Assembly (NCBI RefSeq): GCF_016464385.1
Contig: NZ_JADMLH010000033.1
Coordinates: 1-50,966, forward strand
DNA length: 50,966 nt
Origin: Nucisporomicrobium flavum
GTDB taxonomy: Bacteria > Actinomycetota > Actinomycetes > Mycobacteriales > Micromonosporaceae
Reading direction: 5' to 3'
Positions 6,920-13,988 of the stretch are shown here, piece after piece (position 1 is the stretch's first letter; each line of letters opens with the position of its first letter). The translations under genes were made by a program, and so were the position numbers. The notes beneath the pieces are model-generated. The model made no database searches. It was not told where the DNA came from and saw only the letters and a program-made list of their open reading frames with translations.

Positions 6920-7874
6920 CGCTCTCCTTGATGATCGCGCCGATGAGGTCGTCGGAGTCCCGCTGGTCGAGGGCCGCCCGGTCGAGCTCCTGCCAGATGG
7001 CGGTGTAAGTCTCCACTTCGCCGGGCTTGTCGAGGTAGAGGGCGCCGGTCAGATTCTCGCTGTAGATGGTCGTCGGTTCGGGGGCCGCCGTACCGACCGT
7101 CGGGAAGTCGAGGATGGTGAACGAACCGGCACTGGACGCGCTGTGCGGGCCGGCCGAGAAGGGCAGGACGCGCACGCTCACGCCGGGGCGCTGGGAGATG
7201 TTGACCAGGTGGGCCAGCTGCTTCTGCATGCCGAGCGTGTCGGTGATCGTCCGCCGCAGGACGCCCTCGTCGATGATCACGTCGAGGACCGGCGGCCGCG
7301 GGCTGTGCCGGCGCAGCAGCTCCTGACGTTCCAGGCGTACGGTCACCGCGTTCTGGACGCCCGCCTCGTCGAGGTCGGTGCGTTTGTGGAAGACCCACTC
7401 GGCGTACTCGCGGTTCTGCAGCAGCCCCGGGATCACGCTGGGCGCGTACTGCCGCAGCCGCTGGGCCGCGGTCTCCATGCCGACGTACAGCTCGAACCAG
7501 GCGGGGACGACGTCGCCGTACGCGTGCCACCAGCCCTTGGACTTGGATTCGCGGGCCAGCCCGACCAGCACCTCGGTGATCTGGGCGTCGGCGCCGTAGA
7601 CCGAGCACATCGCGAGGACGTCGTGTTTGCGCAGCGACACTTCGCCGTTCTCGATGCGGTACATCCGCGCGCGGGAGAACTCGAGTTCCTCGGCGGCCGC
7701 CATGAGGGAGATGCCGGCCCGCTCGCGAAGCTGCCGCATGAGCCGCCCCACCTGCCTGCGCGGCACGGTGGAGCCCGTCTCAGCATGCCGGAGGTCGGAC
7801 GCAGCGGCCCCCGAAGAGGACGAAGCGGTGCGGGGGTCGGGCGCGGCGGCCCGCGACGAGGACGAAGCGGTCAC
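6912..7874 (-). CDS. XRE-family helix-turn-helix regulator with DUF5753
   Basis: The 320-residue protein starts with a poorly conserved Ser/Ala-rich stretch. An XRE helix-turn-helix follows at about 38-95 (VPRRQVGRLMRQLRERAG, then FSRARMYRIENGEVS). The C-terminal DUF5753 domain, about 130-310, has YAPSVIPGLLQNREYAEW, RQELLRR, and the late GPHSASSAGSFTILDFP. DUF5753 is thought to be a ligand- or protein-binding effector domain working with the DUF397 partner encoded downstream. GTG start at 7874 with GGAGG eight bases ahead; the conserved part begins about 35 residues later, so a shorter protein is possible. Divergent from two tiny Cys-rich genes. Confidence 0.92.
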   Translation of the reverse strand: MTASSSSRAAAPDPRTASSSSGAAASDLRHAETGSTVPRRQVGRLMRQLRERAGISLMAAAEELEFSRARMYRIENGEVSLRKHDVLAMCSVYGADAQITEVLVGLARESKSKGWWHAYGDVVPAWFELYVGMETAAQRLRQYAPSVIPGLLQNREYAEWVFHKRTDLDEAGVQNAVTVRLERQELLRRHSPRPPVLDVIIDEGVLRRTITDTLGMQKQLAHLVNISQRPGVSVRVLPFSAGPHSASSAGSFTILDFPTVGTAAPEPTTIYSENLTGALYLDKPGEVETYTAIWQELDRAALDQRDSDDLIGAIIKESDG

Positions 7875-8050
7875 GACCAGCGCCTCCAGCTGTCGGGAAC
7901 ATTGCAGTTGTGCCGAACGAGACAGTGAGATGCGTGAATCCGAGATTCTCGCTTCCAGCCATTGATGCCTGAGATTAGGTCAAGCACGCTCCTCTGTGTA
8001 GCCCCTTCATCGCCGAAAGTGATGAGAAGCGGGGCCGGAGAGGACGCGTG
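7875..8050. promoter_or_regulatory. divergent regulatory region of the XRE module
   Basis: This 176-base gap separates the XRE gene and the small Cys-rich genes and should hold promoters for both. Inverted repeats seen are GAATC-CGA-GATTC (7936-7948), a candidate binding site for the XRE protein, and TCATC/GATGA (within about 8008-8026), close to the first small gene. No clear -35/-10 pair could be fixed. Confidence 0.4.
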
Positions 8051-8257
8051 ATGGCGGAGACCCCGCATGCGGACGATCGGACGCCGATGGCACCCGCGCA
8101 TCTGCGGGTACGGCGTGGCTTCTGGCGTACCCGATGCTCCTGCGGGTTGAGCTGGCCCTGCCCCGACCGGGGATCGGACGAGCGGCCGATCCCCGACGGC
8201 GACGCCGTCCCCTCCCGGACGGCGGCGCGGACGCCGGCCGCGCGGGGCGGCCGCTGA
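8051..8257 (+). CDS. small Cys-rich protein with CSC-WPCP motif
   Basis: Unrecognised 68-residue hydrophilic protein. A conserved-looking centre, RRGFWRTRCSCGLSWPCPDR (about 21-40), holds three cysteines in a CxCGxxWPC pattern; the rest is low-complexity and proline/arginine-rich. GGAGAGG lies 7 bases before the ATG at 8051; a GTG directly before it is also in frame. The stop overlaps the next start (TGATG), so both genes are coupled. The similar WPC motif in the next protein suggests paired metal-binding or redox proteins, but the function is unknown. Confidence 0.65.
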   Translation: MAETPHADDRTPMAPAHLRVRRGFWRTRCSCGLSWPCPDRGSDERPIPDGDAVPSRTAARTPAARGGR

Positions 8258-8496
8258 TGCTCGTTCCGCGGACCGACCATCTGCCGGCCCGCCCGTCCTG
8301 GGACTGCCTGGTGTGTGAGCGCTCGTGGCCGTGCGCGAACGCCAAGGAGGACCTGGCGGCGCAGTACCGCCGTTTCCCGTCCGGCCTGGCCATCTACATG
8401 GCCTCGACCATGTACGACGCGGTGCACGACCTCACCGCGCTGGGCGAGTCCGCACCGGCCGACCTCTACGAACGGTTCCTGGCCTGGGTGGGATGA
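8257..8496 (+). CDS. small Cys-containing protein of the actinobacterial WPC type
   Basis: 79-residue protein with PSWDCLVCERSWPCANAKEDL (about 13-33, W-x-C-x2-C-x4-WPC) followed by helices (FPSGLAIYMASTMYDAVHDL) and a C-terminal DLYERFLAWV. Similar small proteins are widespread in actinomycetes and are sometimes labelled flavin reductase, a name not supported by length or motifs. The start ATG at 8257 overlaps the previous stop. Its place opposite an XRE/DUF5753-DUF397 operon is a context worth noting. The cysteines suggest a metal site (inference). Confidence 0.8.
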   Translation: MLVPRTDHLPARPSWDCLVCERSWPCANAKEDLAAQYRRFPSGLAIYMASTMYDAVHDLTALGESAPADLYERFLAWVG

Positions 8497-8500
8497 GGCG

Positions 8501-8929
8501 TCAGCGGAGGGTCATCGCCATGCCCAGCGAGTACGGCGCGGTCTCCGTGAAGCCGTGGCGGGCGTACAGGCGGCGGCCGGGCGGGTCGGCGAGCAGGTTC
8601 ACGAACGCGCCCGGCGGGGCCTGACGCCGGATCCGGTCCAGCAGCACCGTCAGGATCGCGTCGCCGAGGCCGCGGCGCTGGTGGGCCGGGAGCACCGCCA
8701 TGTCGACGATGTGGAAGTACCAGCCGCCGTCGCCGATGACCCGGCCCATGCCGGCGGCGAGGCCGGTCGGCTCGTGCAGGACGTGGCAGGCGGACCAGCT
8801 GCCGGGCAGGGCGGCGACCGCCTGGGCGCGCGACGGCGGCGTGAGGCCGGCCTCGCGGCGCAGCGCCAGGTACTCGTCGACGGGCGGCGGGCCCTCCAGC
8901 AGTCGGTAACCCTCCGGCAGGTCGGCCAC
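8501..8929 (-). CDS. GNAT-family N-acetyltransferase
   Basis: 142-residue single-domain acyltransferase expected to move an acetyl group from acetyl-CoA to an unknown amine. Motif A is HQRRGLGDAIL (about 83-93), preceded by the VVDMAVLP-like strand (HIVDMAVLPA) and followed by a C-terminal LYARHGF segment typical of GNAT motif B. The GTG start at 8929 lies one base after the response-regulator stop, so it is the third gene of the sensor kinase operon. The substrate is unknown. Confidence 0.88.
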   Translation of the reverse strand: MADLPEGYRLLEGPPPVDEYLALRREAGLTPPSRAQAVAALPGSWSACHVLHEPTGLAAGMGRVIGDGGWYFHIVDMAVLPAHQRRGLGDAILTVLLDRIRRQAPPGAFVNLLADPPGRRLYARHGFTETAPYSLGMAMTLR

Positions 8930-8930
8930 G

Positions 8931-9596
8931 TCAGCTCCTCGGTGAGATCAGCCCCGTCTCGTACGCGAGTATGACGAGTTGCGCCCGGTCGCGCGCCCCC
9001 AGTTTGCTCAGCAGCCGCCCGATGTGGGTCTTCACCGTGCCGGGGCTGACGTGCAGCTCGGCCGCGAGCTCGGCGTTGGAGCGGCCCCGGGCGATGAGGG
9101 CGAGCACCTCACGCTCGCGATCGGTGACCGTGGCGGGCAGGGCGTCCACGGCATGGGAGGGTGGGCGCGCGACGAACTCCGCGATGAGGCGGCGGGTGAC
9201 GCCCGGTGACAGCAGCGCCTCCCCGGACGCCACGACCCGGATCGCGGTGAGCAGGTCGGCGGCGCTGGTGTCCTTCACCAGGAAGCCGCTCGCCCCGGCG
9301 CGCAGCGCGGCGTACACGTACTCGTCGAGGTCGAACGTCGTCAGCATGAGCACGCGGACGCCCGTGGTGGCCGGGTCGCGGCAGATGCGGCGCGTCGCCT
9401 CGATGCCGTCGGTCCGCGGCATGCGGACGTCCATGAGCACCACGTCCGGGCGCTCGCGGCGGCACAGGTCGACGGCGCCGGCGCCGGTCGACGCCTCGCC
9501 CGCGACGGCGAAGCCGGGACTGTTGCCGAGCAGCAGCCGGAAGCTGTCGCGCAGCAGGGCGTGGTCGTCGGCCAGGGCGACGCGGATGACGCTCAC
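8931..9596 (-). CDS. two-component response regulator, NarL/LuxR type
   Basis: 221 residues: a receiver domain (about 1-120) with the acidic pair DD near 10, the phosphoacceptor in VVLMDVRMP (about 52-60), the conserved T in MLTTFD and K in LVKDTS. A LuxR-type helix-turn-helix follows at about 150-210 (TDREREVLALIARGRSNAEL, VSPGTVKTH). It should bind DNA when phosphorylated by the adjacent kinase. The GTG at 9596 overlaps the kinase stop (GTGA), showing coupling. Targets may include the divergent membrane-protein gene (inference). Confidence 0.95.
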   Translation of the reverse strand: MSVIRVALADDHALLRDSFRLLLGNSPGFAVAGEASTGAGAVDLCRRERPDVVLMDVRMPRTDGIEATRRICRDPATTGVRVLMLTTFDLDEYVYAALRAGASGFLVKDTSAADLLTAIRVVASGEALLSPGVTRRLIAEFVARPPSHAVDALPATVTDREREVLALIARGRSNAELAAELHVSPGTVKTHIGRLLSKLGARDRAQLVILAYETGLISPRS

Positions 9597-10717
9597 GGGT
9601 ACGGGAGCCTCGCCTCGACCGCGAACCCGCCGCCGGGGCGGGGACCGGCGACCGTGCTGCCGCCGTACAGCTGGACCCGCTCGCGGATGCCCGCCAGGCC
9701 GAGCCCGCCGCCGGAGAGTGTGCCGCCGCGCCCGTCGTCGGTGACCGCCACGCGCAGCTCGCCGTCCACGGCCTCGACCACGACCTGGCCGTGCGTGGCG
9801 CCGGAGTGCCGGAGCACGTTCGTCAGCGCCTCCTGCACGATGCGGTGGACCGTCAGTCCCAGGGCCGGCGGCAGCTCGCCGACGCCGTGGACGCGCAGGC
9901 CCACCTCGACGCCGGCGGACCTGGCGGCCTCGACGAGGCGCGGCACATCGGCCAGGCCGGGCGCCGGTGTGAGCTCGGCGGCGGCATCCCCGGGCGTCCG
10001 CAACGCGCCGAGGGAGCGCCGGATGTCGGCCATGGCCGTGCGGCTGGTCCGCTCGATGACCGTGAGCGCCTCCCGTGCCTCCTCCGGCCGCGTGCCGGCG
10101 AGGTGGTTGGCGACCGTGGCCTTGACCGAGATGAGGCTCATGCTGTGGCCGATGATGTCGTGCAGCTCGCGCGCGATGCGCAGCCGCTCGTCGAGGACGG
10201 CCGCGTGGGCGAGCTCGGCGGCGATGCCGCGCCGCCACCGCACCAGCACGCCGGTCGCCCAGCAGGCCACCAGCACGACGAGGGCGGCGGCGAGCTCGCC
10301 GGGGAACCACAGCGAGGCCTCCGCCATGGCGACCGGCGGCAGCCGCGGGAGGCGTACGGCGTAGAAGAACGAGACAGCGCCCGCCACGACGAGCAGGGTG
10401 ACCGCGAGGGCGGGGACGGACCGGCTGGGCCGCTCCCGCGAGCCGACCGTGCCGAGGGCGAGCGCTGCGGGGGCGAAGGTGGCGGCCAGCACCCCGGCAC
10501 CGGCCACGCCGAGGGCCATCGCGCCCGCTCCGGCAGCCGCGACCCAGGCCAGCACGGCGAGCGGCCACCGGCGGCGGGCGATCAGAGGTACGGCGACCAG
10601 CACCGCGGCCGGCCACACCGCCCACGCCGGGCCGGGGAAGGGCGGGCCGGGCGGGTCGCTCGTCGCGTACGCCACGAACAGCAGCAGCGCCGCCGCCCAC
10701 ACCGAATCGAGGATCAC
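9593..10717 (-). CDS. sensor histidine kinase, NarL-partner (HisKA_3) type
   Basis: 374 residues. About five hydrophobic segments fill residues 1-160. The HisKA_3 dimerisation helix carries the phosphorylated histidine in RELHDIIGHSMSLI, and a HATPase domain follows (HRIVQEALTNVLRHS, VTDDGRGG, GLGLAGIRERVQLYGG). No extracellular sensor domain is evident, so the membrane helices probably sense the signal, as in DesK-like or cell-envelope kinases. GTG start at 10717, directly after AGGA. It forms an operon with the response regulator and acetyltransferase genes and is divergent from a membrane-protein gene 117 bases away. Confidence 0.93.
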   Translation of the reverse strand: MILDSVWAAALLLFVAYATSDPPGPPFPGPAWAVWPAAVLVAVPLIARRRWPLAVLAWVAAAGAGAMALGVAGAGVLAATFAPAALALGTVGSRERPSRSVPALAVTLLVVAGAVSFFYAVRLPRLPPVAMAEASLWFPGELAAALVVLVACWATGVLVRWRRGIAAELAHAAVLDERLRIARELHDIIGHSMSLISVKATVANHLAGTRPEEAREALTVIERTSRTAMADIRRSLGALRTPGDAAAELTPAPGLADVPRLVEAARSAGVEVGLRVHGVGELPPALGLTVHRIVQEALTNVLRHSGATHGQVVVEAVDGELRVAVTDDGRGGTLSGGGLGLAGIRERVQLYGGSTVAGPRPGGGFAVEARLPYP

Positions 10718-10834
10718 TCCTGCACGCTATCGGCGTACCGGGCCGCCGTCGTCGGACCAGGGTCGTACGCCGTGCGATGCGATGCGGACCACGGGCCGAC
10801 GCGTCACCGGGCCGGCTGCGCGACGGTCATCGGC

Positions 10835-11545
10835 ATGACTGACGGATACACGTTCCCCGGACGGTGGATGGGTGGCACGGCCCTGGTGGCGGGTCCCCTG
10901 CTCGTACTGGCCGGGGTGCTGCTGCGCGTGCGCCACCACTTCTTCTTCCCGCAGCAGCTCGCGGCGTACGCGGACCACCCCCGGCTGATGACGGCCGCGT
11001 ACGCCCTGTTCGAGGCCGGGACGGTGGTGCTGGCCCCCGCGGTGCTGGCCCTCGCCGGGCTCATCGGCCGCAGCCGTCCGATGTGGGCGGCGTGGGGGGC
11101 CACGCTCACGCTGCTGGGGCTGTTCACGCGGACCTTCCACGGCGGGATCGATCACCTGGCGTTCCAGCTGGTCCGCGTGCAGGGGCCGGAACCGGCGACG
11201 AGGGCGGTGGCCGACAGCTACACCGCCTGGCACCTGTTCCGCTCCCCCGCGCTGGCCATCCTCGCCGGGTGGATCGTGCTGGCGGTGGGCGCGTACCGGG
11301 CGGGTGTGCTGGGTCTGCCGCGGGCGATCGCGCTGGGACTGATGGCGGCCCTGGCGCTGGGCACGCTCAAGGGAACCCAGGTGCCGCAGTCGCTGATCGC
11401 GGCCGGGGGACTGTGCGTGGCGCTCGTACCGCTGGGGGTGACGATGCTGCGCGACGGGCCGCGACCGGGCCGCCGGGCGCTGCTCGGGGCCGGGGCCGTC
11501 GTGGCCGGCCTGCTCGTGCTCCGTCTGCTCGGCGCCGAGGGCTGA
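10835..11545 (+). CDS. multi-pass membrane protein of unknown function
   Basis: 236 residues with about six to seven hydrophobic helices, no recognised family. Features are HHFFFPQQLAAY after helix 1, a conserved-looking HGGIDHLAFQLV loop (about 112-123) with two histidines, and TAWHLFRSP near residue 135. The histidines facing a loop could bind a metal or heme, but this is speculation. It is divergent from the histidine kinase operon, so it may be controlled by it. ATG at 10835 chosen; an upstream GTG three codons earlier is also in frame. Confidence 0.75.
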   Translation: MTDGYTFPGRWMGGTALVAGPLLVLAGVLLRVRHHFFFPQQLAAYADHPRLMTAAYALFEAGTVVLAPAVLALAGLIGRSRPMWAAWGATLTLLGLFTRTFHGGIDHLAFQLVRVQGPEPATRAVADSYTAWHLFRSPALAILAGWIVLAVGAYRAGVLGLPRAIALGLMAALALGTLKGTQVPQSLIAAGGLCVALVPLGVTMLRDGPRPGRRALLGAGAVVAGLLVLRLLGAEG

Positions 11546-11710
11546 ACGGGCAATGGATCTTAGGTCTTCGTGTGTCGATCCTTAAGCGCTCCTGAGGTGG
11601 CGCCCGTATGGCCCGCCCGGCGGCCATAGTCGGTGGGCGCCGCTCCCGCGGCCGCCGTGCCGTGCCCTGTGCCGCGGCCGTCCGGCGAGTGTTCCGAGGT
11701 GACCGAGTCC

Positions 11711-12511
11711 GTGTCCAAGTCCGCTGCCCACCAGGTCCGGTACACGCTGGCGGCGGGGGCAACCGCCGTCGTGATCGGCATCGGGTTCACGGTCGTCGGG
11801 CTCAACCGGCACTCCTCCGACGCCGCCGCGAACCGGGCCGCCTCCGACGCGCCGCTGGTCACCCAGCCGCCCGCCGACCTCGGCGACGCGGGCACCGGGC
11901 CGGACCTGCTGCTGGACGACGCCGCGACCGCTTCCACGCCGCCCTCGGCCACGCCGTCGGCCACGAGCCCGTCGCCGTCGGCCACCCCGAAACCGAGCCG
12001 AACGACCACGAAGCCGAAGCCGAAGCCCACGAAGCGGCGGACCACCGCGCCGGCCATCCCGACGCGGCCGAAGAACCCGCCCGCCACCAGCGGCTCGATC
12101 ATCGACCAGGTGCTGGGCCACATCAACGCCGCCCGGGCGGACAAGGGGCTGGGGGCGTACACGCTGGACTCCTCGTTGTCGAAGGCGTCGGCGCTGCACA
12201 ACCAGCTGATGATCGACGGCTGCGGGCTGTCGCACCAGTGCTCGGGCGAGGGCGGCATCGGCGACCGGTTCAGCGCCCAGGGCGTGCGGTGGAGCTCGGC
12301 CGGCGAGAACATCGGCTACGGCTCGGCGGGAAGCAGCGACTCGGACATCATCAAGGCGGCGAACGGCCTGACCGACAGCATGCTCGCCGAGGTGCCGCCG
12401 AACGACGGGCACCGCAAGAACCTGCTCAGCAGCGGCTTCAAGCGCATCGGCCTGAGCGTGGTGCGCGACGGCAAGGGCATCGTCTGGTTGACCCAGGACT
12501 TCGTCGGATGA
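11711..12511 (+). CDS. CAP/SCP-family protein, membrane-anchored or secreted
   Basis: 266 residues. An N-terminal hydrophobic helix (YTLAAGATAVVIGIGFTVVG) acts as signal anchor, followed by a long Ser/Thr/Pro/Lys linker to about 135. The CAP domain follows with HINAARADKG, the ASALHNQLMIDGCGLSHQ helix, SSAGENIGYG and the final HRKNLLSSGFKRIGLSVV-type strand. Bacterial CAP proteins are extracytoplasmic; their biochemical role is unclear. GTG at 11711 was chosen because GAGGTGA (11696-11702) lies eight bases ahead; GTG at 11699 falls inside that site. Confidence 0.9.
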   Translation: MSKSAAHQVRYTLAAGATAVVIGIGFTVVGLNRHSSDAAANRAASDAPLVTQPPADLGDAGTGPDLLLDDAATASTPPSATPSATSPSPSATPKPSRTTTKPKPKPTKRRTTAPAIPTRPKNPPATSGSIIDQVLGHINAARADKGLGAYTLDSSLSKASALHNQLMIDGCGLSHQCSGEGGIGDRFSAQGVRWSSAGENIGYGSAGSSDSDIIKAANGLTDSMLAEVPPNDGHRKNLLSSGFKRIGLSVVRDGKGIVWLTQDFVG

Positions 12512-12566
12512 GGCCCCGCGGGACGCCCGCCCGGAGGCGGACGACGCCCGGCGGGAGAGTGGGCCG

Positions 12567-12716
12567 GTGACCGGGCCGAGCGGGCCCGCGCGGCGGCGCC
12601 GGCGCAAGCGGCCGGAGTTCGGCCCGACCCGGCCCTTCGGCCCGAATCGTCCCGGCGGCTGCTGCGGGCCGGTGAAACGCCGGCGGCCGAGCGGCCCCAC
12701 ACGCCCCACCAGCTAG
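12567..12716 (+). CDS. possible small basic peptide with GPxRP repeats
   Basis: A 49-codon frame starting GTG at 12567, with GGGAGA nine bases ahead, encodes a very basic peptide. It has a run of arginines (ARRRRRKRP), three GP[TN]RP-type repeats and a central GGCCGP. It lies in the 269-base gap between the CAP gene and the DNA glycosylase gene. The repeated pattern and ribosome site hint at a real gene, but composition alone could give such a frame in this GC-rich DNA. Confidence 0.35.
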   Translation: MTGPSGPARRRRRKRPEFGPTRPFGPNRPGGCCGPVKRRRPSGPTRPTS

Positions 12717-12780
12717 CCCCGTCCGACCACCCCGCCACCACCCACAGAAGGACTAAAGGCTCTGTGCTTGTCTTGGTGCC

Positions 12781-13410
12781 GTGACCGAATCCTGGCTCGA
12801 TCTGCCCGCCGCCCGCGTCGACGAGGCCGCACGACAGCTGCTCGGGTGGCGGCTCACCGCGCACGGCGTGACCGTACGGCTCACCGAGGTCGAGGCGTAC
12901 AGCGGACTGGGCAAGGATCCGGCGAGCCACGCGCACCGGGGCATGACCGGCCGCAACGAGGTCATGTTCGGGCCGGCCGGGAAGCTGTACGTGTACCAGA
13001 TCTACGGCATGCACTTCTGCGCCAACGTCGTCTGCGGCGAGGCCGGCGTGGCTTCTGCCGTCCTGCTGCGCGCGGGGGAGGTCGTCGAGGGCCTCGAGCT
13101 CGCGCGCACCCGCCGGCCCGCCGGAAAAGACCGGGACCTGGCTGCCGGACCGGCCAAGCTCATGCAGGTCCTGGCGATCGACCGCGCCGCCAACGGCACC
13201 TCGGTGATCGACGGTACGGGCCCCGCGACGCTGAGCGAGCCGGACGGGCCGGTCGGGCTGATCGAGGCGGGTCCCCGGGTCGGGGTGACCGCGGCCCACG
13301 ACGTGCCGTGGCGGTTCTGGATCGCCGGCGACCCGACCGTGAGCGCGTACCGGCGGCACGTGCCGAGGAAAAAGGTGGAACAGCCCGTGCGGGGGCGTAC
13401 CGGCCGATAA
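12781..13410 (+). CDS. DNA-3-methyladenine glycosylase (AAG/MPG family)
   Basis: 209-residue base-excision repair enzyme expected to remove 3-methyladenine, hypoxanthine and similar lesions from DNA. Family features are LTEVEAYSGLGKDPASHAHRG near residues 34-54, with the catalytic Glu in the EVEAY segment. NEVMFGPAGKLYVYQIYGMHFC comes next, then AVLLRAGE, AAGPAKLMQVLAID and the late PWRFWIAGDPTVS. The length is normal for the bacterial family. GTG start at 12781 without an obvious Shine-Dalgarno; leaderless translation is possible. Followed after 12 bases by a membrane-protein gene. Confidence 0.93.
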   Translation: MTESWLDLPAARVDEAARQLLGWRLTAHGVTVRLTEVEAYSGLGKDPASHAHRGMTGRNEVMFGPAGKLYVYQIYGMHFCANVVCGEAGVASAVLLRAGEVVEGLELARTRRPAGKDRDLAAGPAKLMQVLAIDRAANGTSVIDGTGPATLSEPDGPVGLIEAGPRVGVTAAHDVPWRFWIAGDPTVSAYRRHVPRKKVEQPVRGRTGR

Positions 13411-13422
13411 CGTCGGTCACCG

Positions 13423-13905
13423 GTGATCTCACGACGGGTGTTGCTGCTGCTGGACGTGCTGTGCCTGGCCGGCGTCCTGTGGTGCGGCGTGCTCATCGCC
13501 GGGCTGCTGCGGGGGCAGACGCTGGTGCCGACCGGCCCGGCCGCACTGGTGGCCGCGGCGCTGGTGCTGCCCGGGTTCACCGCGGGGATCGTCACGAACC
13601 GGCGGGCGCTGCGCGGGCGCCGGCCGCAGAGCTGGTTCATCCGGGACGTGTGGGCGCCGCCGGTCGACCTGCCGCGGTGGGGGCTGGTCGTGGCCGGCGT
13701 GGTGTTCCTGGCCTTCTGGGTCGCGGGGATCAGCGCGCTCACCGGTGTCAGCCAGAACCCGCGCCCGGGTGACCAGGTCGCGCACGACCGGCAGGTGCGC
13801 CACGAGCAGCGGTTCGCGCTGGGCGTGCTGGGCGGCGTCGGCACGGGCGGCACCGCGATGGCCGCGGCGACGCTCGTCCGGTACCGGAACCGTTCACAGT
13901 ATTGA
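13423..13905 (+). CDS. small membrane protein, unknown function
   Basis: 160 residues with four hydrophobic segments (about 5-27, 37-55, 82-105 and 128-150) and a basic loop with RRPQSWFIRDVW between the second and third. No family recognised. GTG start at 13423. It lies 12 bases after the DNA glycosylase gene and may be cotranscribed with it. No link to repair is implied. Confidence 0.7.
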   Translation: MISRRVLLLLDVLCLAGVLWCGVLIAGLLRGQTLVPTGPAALVAAALVLPGFTAGIVTNRRALRGRRPQSWFIRDVWAPPVDLPRWGLVVAGVVFLAFWVAGISALTGVSQNPRPGDQVAHDRQVRHEQRFALGVLGGVGTGGTAMAAATLVRYRNRSQY

Positions 13906-13943
13906 CAGATAGCAATATTGCCGTGCTTCTATTACTTCCATCT

Positions 13944-13957
13944 TGACAACGTTGTCA
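13944..13957. promoter_or_regulatory. perfect palindromic LacI-type operator upstream of GH92 gene
   Basis: TGACAACGTTGTCA is a perfect 14-bp palindrome with the central CG step common in LacI-family operators. It lies 32 bases before the GH92 start and just after an AT-rich stretch (13900-13940), which is the likely promoter region although no -10 could be fixed. A TTGACA at 13943-13948 overlaps its left arm. Repression of the mannosidase by a LacI-family protein encoded elsewhere is the simplest reading. Confidence 0.65.
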
Positions 13958-13988
13958 CGTTGTCCTCATTGGAAGGGACGGCACCCCC

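Noticed and set aside
8257..8496. Flavin reductase label for the small WPC protein
   Set aside because: At 79 residues with a CxxC-x4-WPC motif it has no flavin-reductase fold or FMN-binding motif; the label seems to be an inherited annotation error.
13900..13935. TTGACA at 13902 as -35 of the GH92 promoter
   Set aside because: No acceptable -10 stands 16-19 bases downstream; the nearest AT-rich hexamer (TATTAC) is 22 bases away.
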